From NCBI GenBank assembly GCA_025924495.1, contig JAICIG010000363.1, positions 1-8,199 of the forward strand: a stretch of 8,199 nucleotides of DNA, given 5' to 3'. Position 1 is the stretch's first letter. Each line of letters begins with the position of its first letter. The stretch is from Pirellulales bacterium (GTDB lineage: Bacteria; Planctomycetota; Planctomycetia; Pirellulales; JAICIG01). Positions 1 to 5,445 of the stretch are shown here, one piece after another. The notes below the pieces were generated by a model, which was given only the letters and a program-made list of their open reading frames with translations, was not told the origin of the DNA and did no database searches. The translations under genes were made by a program, and so were the position numbers.

Positions 1-444
1 AAAGCCAGGTTCTTGCACATCGTCCGCGATCCTTATGTGGTCTTTCCCTCGACGGTCAATCTGTGGAAGACCCTGTACAGAAAGCACAGCCTGCAACCGC
101 CTTGCTATGAAGGTCTCGAAGAGTACGTCTTCGAAACCTTCGAGCGGATGTATCGCAAGTTCGAGGCCGATCGAGATTTGATCGATCCCGATCGCTTTTG
201 CGAAATCCATTACGAGGAATTGGTTAAGGATCCCGTGGGAAACATGCGGGCGATCTACGAAAAACTTGGCCTGGGCGGTTTCGAAACGGTGCTGCCCGCC
301 TTGGAGGAATACGTCGCTTCGACGGCAGGCTATAAGACCAATAAATACGAGTTGGCGCCCGAGCTGCGCGACCAGATCGCCCGGCGATGGGACTTCTTCA
401 TTCGCCAGTACGGCTATGCCGCCGAGCCGGCGCAGGCCGGCTAA
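1..444 (+). CDS. Sulfotransferase family protein, C-terminal part (5' end outside window)
   Basis: The reading frame is open from base 1 and ends at TAA 442-444, so only about the last 147 residues are visible. The segment HIVRDPYVVFPST near the start matches the 3'-phosphate-binding motif of PAPS-dependent sulfotransferases: Arg (window residue 9) followed eight residues later by Ser (residue 17). The rest fits the C-terminal half of bacterial sulfotransferases. It has an acidic/aromatic helix (CEIHYEELVKDP), the usual 'YEKLGL' turn, and a closing helix with basic and aromatic residues ending in QYGY. Such enzymes transfer sulfate from PAPS to a carbohydrate, lipid or protein hydroxyl. The PAPS 5'-phosphosulfate loop would lie upstream and is not visible. 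The acceptor cannot be deduced. The codon at 13 (TTG) is not a plausible start, because the conserved motif begins immediately there and the frame continues upstream. Confidence 0.85.
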   Translation, partial: KARFLHIVRDPYVVFPSTVNLWKTLYRKHSLQPPCYEGLEEYVFETFERMYRKFEADRDLIDPDRFCEIHYEELVKDPVGNMRAIYEKLGLGGFETVLPALEEYVASTAGYKTNKYELAPELRDQIARRWDFFIRQYGYAAEPAQAG

Positions 445-455
445 GAGAAAGCCGG

Positions 456-487
456 AGCAGAGCGTCGAGAGTAACCGACAGTCTGCT
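456..487 (+). terminator. Hairpin just downstream of the sulfotransferase stop; possible terminator
   Basis: The arms AGCAGA (456-461) and TCTGCT (482-487) are perfectly complementary. An inner GTCG/CGAC stem (464-467/476-479) follows after a 2x2 mismatch, leaving an 8-nt loop. The structure starts 12 nt after the TAA of the sulfotransferase gene, where a terminator would be expected. No T-run follows, so it does not meet the intrinsic-terminator pattern and could be chance or an RNA 3'-end stabilising stem. Confidence 0.25.
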
Positions 488-794
488 ATCCGGCGAACCG
501 GCCCTGTTCTCTCACAGCCAGCGCCTCGCTGTGCTATTCCAGCGTTACAAAAAGGCGTCGCGCCGAAGCAAAGGCCGCCGAGGCTTGTATTGCGCGGCTA
601 TCGACCGTCCTGGACATAACGATCGAGGACGCCGACGCAGTGAAATCGCATGTCGATCCGGTCGACGACGGCCTGTTTGAAATCTCACGTTCAAAGGCGC
701 TTTCGAACTGCGCTCGAACGCTCAGCTTCTGGAACAGGCCATGAGAAATCTTTGTGGGAAATTCATGAAATTTTTTCCGCTCGTCGGCGTCTAA
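475..794 (+). pseudogene. Possible broken gene: coding-like segments in two plus-strand frames
   Basis: No intact gene spans 445-894, but protein-like stretches can be joined across frames. One frame reads SGEPALFSHSQRLAVLFQRY up to about 551. The next frame reads AEAKAAEACIARLSTVLDIT and onward, with many G-starting codons, to about 700. The first frame then resumes with GAFELRSNAQLLEQAMRNLC and stops at TAA 792-794. The first switch falls at a run of five A's (549-553), as one inserted base would cause. The second falls near AAAGGCGCTTT (693-703). In the 556-680 stretch the first frame becomes an Arg/Gly-rich string typical of out-of-frame reading. The product, about 100 residues, is not recognised, and no convincing start codon was found. 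It could equally be noncoding DNA with chance open frames. Confidence 0.25.
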
Positions 795-894
795 ATGCAA
801 GGATGCGCGCCTTCCGGCGAATGCTCCCTGGGTTCGCGAGCCGAAGGCCCGATGAGTTGCGTTTTATTATTGACGTCCTAAAAAATCAAACGAC

Positions 895-1188
895 ATGAAA
901 TCTGCCGCGATCATCATTGCCTGCTATGCCCTCGTGTATTCGAGCTGCGTCTATTTCGGCAAGCAGCTAGAGTATTGGCCGAATTCTCAGGCGCCGGACG
1001 GCGCCAGCTGGATGATCGTTAGTCCGGCGCCTGAGCGTTCGTGCTATCAAGAGCCGCAGAGCGAAATTGCAGTCCATCCGGGAGCGGAGTTCACGCTCGC
1101 CAGCGCCGACCGACAGTCGCTAACATCATTCCCTGCTGAGTTCTCCGCCAAACGTCCTGCCAATTGGCCTCGCGCCGCCGTCGAGTAA
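895..1188 (+). CDS. Small hypothetical protein with hydrophobic N-terminus
   Basis: An ATG at 895 opens a 97-residue frame ending at TAA 1186-1188. The N-terminus is a short basic start (MKS) followed by a hydrophobic stretch, roughly residues 4-21 (AAIIIACYALVYSSCVYF). This suggests a signal peptide or membrane anchor. The Cys at 18 is not in a convincing lipobox. The remainder is polar and Pro/Ala/Ser-rich, with Cys50 but no recognisable domain. No Shine-Dalgarno sequence precedes the ATG; the upstream bases are A-rich (CCTAAAAAATCAAACGAC). The gene converges with the sulfatase gene ending at 1241, leaving about 50 bp between stops. I do not recognise the family. It may be a real exported orphan or a chance frame. 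Confidence 0.4.
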   Translation: MKSAAIIIACYALVYSSCVYFGKQLEYWPNSQAPDGASWMIVSPAPERSCYQEPQSEIAVHPGAEFTLASADRQSLTSFPAEFSAKRPANWPRAAVE

Positions 1189-1240
1189 TGCTTGAATTCG
1201 CGTTTACTTTGAAGCTGAACACACCTAGCCGGCGGTCTCT

Positions 1241-2617
1241 TCAAGGGAGCGAGCGCCTCCAGGCGAGAGCGAGCTTAGCCAAGCGTTTTACGACCTCGGG
1301 GTGCTCGACGGCGGCGTTGTGAGTTTCGTTGCGGTCGGTCGCCAGGTTGTAAAATTCGGCGCCGGAGCCGTCGGCGTCGAGAAGGAGCTTCCAATCGCCT
1401 TCGCGAACGGCGACGTTGGGAGATTTTGCATCAGGCTCGTCCGGATAAGGAAAAGCCCTCAGATTTTCAGTTGCTGGCTGCGACAGTTTGCGGCCATACT
1501 CCCAAAACAGCGGCCGCGTTCGCGATGGTTGATCGCCGCGGAACGCCGCCGACATGTCTTCTCCGTCAAACTGAATCCCTTGGGGCGCCGGTACGCCCGC
1601 CAGCGCGCACAGAGTTGGAAACATGTCGACCGCGCCAATCACGGTGGTTCCATTCACTCGGTCCTCGGGAACAATAGCCGGCCAGCGGATGATGAACGGT
1701 GTGCGAATCCCGCCTTCATACAGGCTCCACTTCATGCCGCGCAACCCTGCGGTGCGTTTCCGGTCAAACGACGGCTCGGGGCCATTGTCGCCAGCAAGAA
1801 TCACAAGCGTATTTGCGTCAAGCCGCAGCATTCGCAGGCCGTCGAGCAGGCGGCCAATCTGACGATCCGTTTCTTTGAGCACGGCTCGGTACTCGCGCGT
1901 GCCCGTCCCTGCCCCTGCCCTTTGCTCTTGTTCGTCCGACGGCCGATACGGCGTATGCACATCGTCGAGCCAAAGGTTAATGAGCCACGGCTGTGAGTTG
2001 TGCCGCTTCACGAATTCGAGCGTGGCGTCGATCATCCAGCGCGTACGGTCGCAGCGGGCGACCTGCTGCGGTTCGACACGGCGGCCCCACGGCTGCGATT
2101 TCAAACCGAGCGGAGCGGCCGGCTCGGGACTCTCATAGGTGCCGAAGCCGATGTCGTATCCGTAGGCCGCAAATTTCGGGGCGTCAGCAACGTCTCGCCC
2201 TCCGCCCAAGTGCCACTTGCCGATGTGGGCGGTGGCGTACCCGGCGTTACGGAATGCTCGCACGTAGGAAGGCGCTTGCGGGTCGAGAAAGTCCGCCTGC
2301 CCGCAGGCGCGATTGCCTGCCCTCGTCTGCAAATAGCTTGTGATTCGCCAGCGTGCAGGAAACTGTCCCGTCAATAGTCCGCAGCGCGAAGCCGAGCAGA
2401 TCGGCGACGCTGTATAGAACTGGGTGAATCGCATGCCCTCTGCAGCAAGCCCGTCGATATTCGGCGTTGGCACGCCCGCGCCGCCGTAACACGCAAGATC
2501 GCCCCAGCCCAGATCATCGACGAAGATGACCAGCACATTCGGCCTTGGCGGATCAGCAACAGCTATTTGGCATGCCGCCGCCGGGAGCGCGATTAACAAT
2601 GCGAATACGCGCTTCAT
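1241..2617 (-). CDS. Secreted sulfatase, arylsulfatase / GalNAc-6-sulfatase-like
   Basis: This 458-residue type I sulfatase probably hydrolyses sulfate esters on a sulfated glycan after export. The N-terminus has a basic start, a hydrophobic core (FALLIALPAAA) and an AVA/D cleavage site after residue 21; Cys16 sits in only a poor lipobox. The active-site set is complete. It has metal-ligand Asp34-Asp35 in FVDDLGWGD, and the formylglycine position Cys74 in CSASR with Arg78. It also has Lys134 and His136 in GKWHLGG, His221 in DDVHTPY, Asp277-Asn278 in GDNGPE, and Lys296 in RGMKWSLYEGGIR. The C-terminal 'REGDWKLL...EFYNL' segment is typical of the family. The maturation motif has Ala where CxPxR sulfatases have Pro. 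The start at 2617 is supported by AGGG 6 nt upstream and by the signal peptide. The gene lies 75 bp after the other sulfatase, so co-transcription is likely. The true substrate is unknown. Confidence 0.93.
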   Translation of the reverse strand: MKRVFALLIALPAAACQIAVADPPRPNVLVIFVDDLGWGDLACYGGAGVPTPNIDGLAAEGMRFTQFYTASPICSASRCGLLTGQFPARWRITSYLQTRAGNRACGQADFLDPQAPSYVRAFRNAGYATAHIGKWHLGGGRDVADAPKFAAYGYDIGFGTYESPEPAAPLGLKSQPWGRRVEPQQVARCDRTRWMIDATLEFVKRHNSQPWLINLWLDDVHTPYRPSDEQEQRAGAGTGTREYRAVLKETDRQIGRLLDGLRMLRLDANTLVILAGDNGPEPSFDRKRTAGLRGMKWSLYEGGIRTPFIIRWPAIVPEDRVNGTTVIGAVDMFPTLCALAGVPAPQGIQFDGEDMSAAFRGDQPSRTRPLFWEYGRKLSQPATENLRAFPYPDEPDAKSPNVAVREGDWKLLLDADGSGAEFYNLATDRNETHNAAVEHPEVVKRLAKLALAWRRSLP

Positions 2618-2692
2618 CGGTTCCCTATTCCGTCATCCCTAGTTGGCGTCGCCTGCCATCTGTCGGCGCGGTACTCGCCATTAGTTCTTCGT

Positions 2693-4228
2693 TTATTTGC
2701 CAGGCTTGAGGTCCAGCGTAACCGCTTCCGGATGCCGGGCAAGAATGTTCCGCAAGTCGACAACGACTTCGGGACGCGACGATGCGAGGTTTCTGGTTTC
2801 GCCCGAATCGGTTTCGTAGTCGTAAAGCTCGAACTCGGCGGTATCCGGCGCGGCGCCCGGCCGCTTCCATTCCACAAGCCGGTATCGCTGGGTGCGAATC
2901 GCCCGCCCCATTCGCTCGCCGCGCGGATAACAATGATAGGCATGATCGCGAATCGTTCTCGCGGGATCGCGCAGCACAGCAGTCAGGCTGCATCCGTCGA
3001 TCGGCTGTGGACCTGCCGGTTTCGGCAAGCCGGCGAGCTCGGCAAGCGTGGGATAAATATCGACCGTTTCAGTCAACTGTCGCGAGACGCCGCCCGGTTT
3101 CGTTACGCCTGGCGCTGCGATGAGGAGCGGAATGCGATTGGCCAGCTCGTAGTTGGTGTGTTTGGTCCAGTAACCGTGATCCCCCAGATGCCAGCCATGA
3201 TCGCCCCATAGTACAACGATGGTATTGTCGGCGAGTTGCAGGCGGTCGAGCTCGTCGAGCACGCGGCCTACTTGCGCGTCCATGAAACTGACGCAAGCGT
3301 AGTAGGCATGCATCAGTTTCCGTTGCGTCGCTTCCTCGCGCAAGCTTTCGACCGAAAGCGGATCATAATTAACGATCTCGCCGCCGCGTTTGCCCGCATA
3401 TCGCGGCGCTCCTTCGGGGTCGCGCTGGTCCCGAGCCAATTCGAATGATTGCGGATCGTGCAGATCCCAGTAACGTCTTGGCGCGGTTAACGGCAAGTGG
3501 GGCTTAACAAAACCGACCGCCAAAAAGAAAGGAGTTTTTTCACGCTGCCTGGCGGCCTGCAAACGGCGGATGGCTTCGTCGGCGATGCGACCGTCGGCAT
3601 AGGCGTTATCTTCCACATTAGTTGCTTCCCAAGCCGCGCCGCGCGGCAGCGATTGAATCTCTCCCAGTCGCTGGTTGCTGAAGTAGGCCTCCTCGCGCGT
3701 GAGTCGACCGCCCGCCGAGTTCCGCGGGTCGAGATACTCGACCACTTTCTCCAACTGCGTGGGCACGCTCCACGACGCTCGATCGTCATGGTTGCCGTGT
3801 CCGGTATGCAACACCTTGCCGATCGCCTCGGCGCGCCAGCCGTGCTTGATGAAGTACTCCGTCATCGTCATGGCATCAGGCACGACGGTGCGAAAGTTTT
3901 GCCCGAGACTATAAACTCCGAGCGAGGTCGATCGCGCGCCGAGCAGTAGGTTATTTCGCGAAGGCGCACAGACCGCCTGGTTGCAGTAGGCAAGGTCGCA
4001 CCGGAGGCCTCGGGCGGCCAGCCGGTCGATATTCGGCGATTTGGCAAGCTGGTCGCCATAACAGCCAAGCGCGGGCTTCAGATCATCTACGCAAATCAAC
4101 AGCACGTTGGGCCGCTCAGCGCCGCCAACGGAACAGTGCAGATACGGAACCAGCAAAGCGATACAAAACGCTACTTTGCCCGAAAACGTGGCAAGAATGC
4201 TCTTCGGCGGGATTATCATCGATGGCAT
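2693..4228 (-). CDS. Secreted sulfatase, iduronate-2-sulfatase-like
   Basis: This 511-residue type I sulfatase belongs to the iduronate-2-sulfatase-like subgroup. Visible active-site residues, numbered from the ATG at 4228, begin with Asp48-Asp49 in CVDDLKPALGCYGD and the formylglycine Cys87 in CAPSR with Arg91. They continue with Lys138 and His141 in GKVLHTGH, His244 in GFVKPHLPL, Asp343-His344 in LWGDHGWHLGDHG, and Lys356 in YWTKHTNYEL. The WGDHGWHLG and KPHLPL blocks are the subgroup hallmarks. The hydrophobic run VAFCIALLVPYLHC (residues 19-32) followed by SVGGA/E indicates Sec export. The frame extends to an ATG at 4312, but the extra residues are Arg/Ser-rich and would precede the signal peptide. 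ATGs at 4228 or 4219 are more plausible, and neither has a clear Shine-Dalgarno. It is probably the first gene of a two-sulfatase operon, divergent from the sigma-factor operon. The substrate is likely a 2-O-sulfated or similar glycan, but this is family inference. Confidence 0.93.
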   Translation of the reverse strand: MPSMIIPPKSILATFSGKVAFCIALLVPYLHCSVGGAERPNVLLICVDDLKPALGCYGDQLAKSPNIDRLAARGLRCDLAYCNQAVCAPSRNNLLLGARSTSLGVYSLGQNFRTVVPDAMTMTEYFIKHGWRAEAIGKVLHTGHGNHDDRASWSVPTQLEKVVEYLDPRNSAGGRLTREEAYFSNQRLGEIQSLPRGAAWEATNVEDNAYADGRIADEAIRRLQAARQREKTPFFLAVGFVKPHLPLTAPRRYWDLHDPQSFELARDQRDPEGAPRYAGKRGGEIVNYDPLSVESLREEATQRKLMHAYYACVSFMDAQVGRVLDELDRLQLADNTIVVLWGDHGWHLGDHGYWTKHTNYELANRIPLLIAAPGVTKPGGVSRQLTETVDIYPTLAELAGLPKPAGPQPIDGCSLTAVLRDPARTIRDHAYHCYPRGERMGRAIRTQRYRLVEWKRPGAAPDTAEFELYDYETDSGETRNLASSRPEVVVDLRNILARHPEAVTLDLKPGK

Positions 4229-4241
4229 CGGATTGGGAACT

Positions 4242-4273
4242 ATAGAATCTGAGCGGCGGCTCCGCGATTCTAT
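4242..4273. promoter_or_regulatory. Inverted repeat in the divergent intergenic region; candidate operator
   Basis: Perfect 8-bp arms ATAGAATC (4242-4249) and GATTCTAT (4266-4273) flank a 16-nt GC-rich centre. That centre contains a second short stem (GCGG 4253-4256 with CCGC 4262-4265). The arms are AT-rich against a GC-rich background. They lie 14-45 bp upstream of the 4228 sulfatase start and about 110 bp upstream of the sigma-factor ATG, so a dimeric regulator bound here could control one or both operons. It could also act as an RNA hairpin. No known operator consensus is recognised. Confidence 0.4.
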
Positions 4274-4295
4274 CAGATGGACAAGCGGCGGCGAG

Positions 4296-4358
4296 CCGGG
4301 GAGAGCTAGCATGGATGACCGATTTTTTTTCGGCGGCCTGCAATATTTTGCTCCCCGG
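4296..4358 (+). promoter_or_regulatory. Long-range inverted repeat in the presumed leader of the sigma operon
   Basis: CCGGGGAG (4296-4303) and CTCCCCGG (4351-4358) are perfect 8-bp complements separated by 47 nt. Within the loop a run of eight T's is framed by CCGA (4319-4322) and TCGG (4330-4333), which can form a small nested stem. The right arm ends 23 nt before the sigma-factor ATG. If transcribed, this could fold as a leader structure. GC-rich arms this short can also arise by chance in such DNA, so the role is speculative. Confidence 0.25.
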
Positions 4359-4370
4359 GTGCGTTTAGTT

Positions 4371-4374
4371 AGGG
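4371..4374 (+). promoter_or_regulatory. Shine-Dalgarno AGGG setting the sigma-factor start
   Basis: AGGG lies 7 nt before the ATG at 4382. An in-frame GTG at 4376 is only 1 nt from it, too close to be used, so the ATG is preferred. Confidence 0.55.
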
Positions 4375-4381
4375 TGTGGCT

Positions 4382-4915
4382 ATGAGCGACGCCGACCGCA
4401 GGAACGACGAGCGGGAGCTTTTAACCGTGTGGGTTCGCCAACACGGCGCGGCGGTGCTTGGTTTTCTGACGGGCATGGTTCGAGACCGAGCGCTGGCCGA
4501 AGACCTGCTGCAAGAGGTCTTCTGCCGAGCATGGCAGGCCCGCGGCCGGTATTGCGATACAGGCCGAGAGCGCGCCTACCTGCTGCGCATCGCCGATCGG
4601 CTGGCCTGCGACTACGCACGGCGCCGCAAGCGGGACAGGCCGCTCGAAGGCGCCGGAAACGAACTGATCGAACACGCGGGAAAAGAAAGCCCGCCTTGGG
4701 AGCGTCTGGCCCAGGCCGAAACCAGGCAACTGCTGGAGGCAGCGCTCGATGCCTTGAGCGAACCGCAGCGGCGGACGCTGCTGTTGCGATATTACGGCAA
4801 CTTAGAATTCAACGAAATCGCCGAAATGCTCGGCAGCCCCGTTAGTACGGTCCTGAGTCATAATCGCCGCGGCCTGTCGGCTCTGCGGCAACTGCTCGCG
4901 GAGAAAACCGAATGA
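4382..4915 (+). CDS. ECF-type RNA polymerase sigma factor (sigma-70 family)
   Basis: This 177-residue protein has the two-domain layout of extracytoplasmic-function sigma factors. Region 2 spans about residues 17-86 and includes the core-binding DRALAEDLLQEVFCRAW helix (35-51) and the -10-recognition helix RERAYLLRIADRLACDYARR. A linker of about 30 residues follows. Region 4 spans about residues 116-172, with LSEPQRRTLLLRYYGNL and the HTH EIAEMLGSPVSTVLSHNRRG (145-164) that contacts the -35 element. No sigma-3 region or extra C-terminal domain is present. It would direct RNA polymerase to a small regulon in response to an envelope signal. The stop overlaps the next gene's start (ATGA, 4912-4915), which implies translational coupling to a membrane partner. 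The exact ECF group cannot be assigned by eye. No self-regulated promoter was identified upstream. Confidence 0.93.
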   Translation: MSDADRRNDERELLTVWVRQHGAAVLGFLTGMVRDRALAEDLLQEVFCRAWQARGRYCDTGRERAYLLRIADRLACDYARRRKRDRPLEGAGNELIEHAGKESPPWERLAQAETRQLLEAALDALSEPQRRTLLLRYYGNLEFNEIAEMLGSPVSTVLSHNRRGLSALRQLLAEKTE

Positions 4916-5397
4916 CACAGGATCCCGCCCGTTACCGTGACTTGGAGCCATCCATCCCAGTATTTAATGAGAACTCGGTCGACGATCGAGAAGCTTGGGC
5001 CGCCTGGCGGCAATTGCTCGACGCGGCGCAGCCAGAATTCGAAGCTGAGGTTGGCAAACCAGCGGAGCTTGCCGAGCGCGTGGTTCGACAGTTCATCCGG
5101 CGGCGGAAGACCAGGAGACGGTTGAGTCTAGCAGCGGCGGCAGTACTGCTTGTAGCTGGCGCCGCTACATGGTTCGCGGCCGGCCGGCCATCGACAGCCG
5201 TGACCACCCCACGGTCAAACGCCGAGTTAGCCGACGCCGCCGATTGGGATAACGATGCGTTGGACGTGGAATTAGCCTTGACTCTGCATCATGCCGAGGC
5301 GATCGAATCACAGTGGCGACAGCCCGCTGACGCGCTAGTTTATGTGCGGCAACAGATGGATGCATTGGAAGCCGAGTTCGCCGGCAGCTCGTTATAA
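4912..5397 (+). CDS. Single-pass membrane protein, probable anti-sigma/sensor partner of the ECF factor
   Basis: This 161-residue protein starts inside the stop of the sigma gene, with GGAG 8 nt upstream of its ATG. Residues 1-70 are soluble and end in a strongly basic stretch (RRRKTRRR, 63-70). A single hydrophobic helix follows (LSLAAAAVLLVAGAATWFAA, 71-90), then an acidic, partly helical tail of about 70 residues. The positive-inside rule places the N-terminus in the cytoplasm and the tail in the periplasm, the topology of membrane anti-sigma factors. The zinc-binding HxxxCxxC motif of ZAS-type anti-sigma factors is absent, and there is no cysteine at all. The anti-sigma role therefore rests on gene order, coupling and topology, not on homology. 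The cytoplasmic helix around DDREAWAAWRQLLDAAQ (24-40) is the likeliest sigma-binding part. Confidence 0.75.
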   Translation: MTQDPARYRDLEPSIPVFNENSVDDREAWAAWRQLLDAAQPEFEAEVGKPAELAERVVRQFIRRRKTRRRLSLAAAAVLLVAGAATWFAAGRPSTAVTTPRSNAELADAADWDNDALDVELALTLHHAEAIESQWRQPADALVYVRQQMDALEAEFAGSSL

Positions 5398-5445
5398 GTC
5401 ACGGCGAAAATTATTCACGTTTCTCCAGAACCAGGAGTCGAATCG

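Noticed and set aside
650..898. An 82-residue plus-strand frame whose stop overlaps the 895 ATG
   Set aside because: The ATGA overlap is suggestive, but the translation is Arg-rich and typical of out-of-frame reading, and another frame in the same stretch looks more coding-like.
1207..1246. CTTTGAAG...CTTCAAGG inverted repeat between convergent genes (possible two-way terminator)
   Set aside because: The loop is 24 nt, one pair is a G-U wobble on the plus strand and a mismatch on the minus strand, it overlaps the sulfatase stop codon, and no T-run follows. This is too weak to call.
1301..1996. A 231-residue open frame on the plus strand opposite the first sulfatase gene
   Set aside because: It is antisense to a sulfatase gene with a complete set of catalytic residues. 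Its translation shows no domain and looks like a GC-driven shadow frame.
4229..4312. N-terminal extension of the iduronate-2-sulfatase-like protein to the ATG at 4312
   Set aside because: The added 28 residues are Arg/Ser/Pro-rich and would bury the signal peptide. They would also run through the AT-rich dyad, which fits an intergenic regulatory region better.
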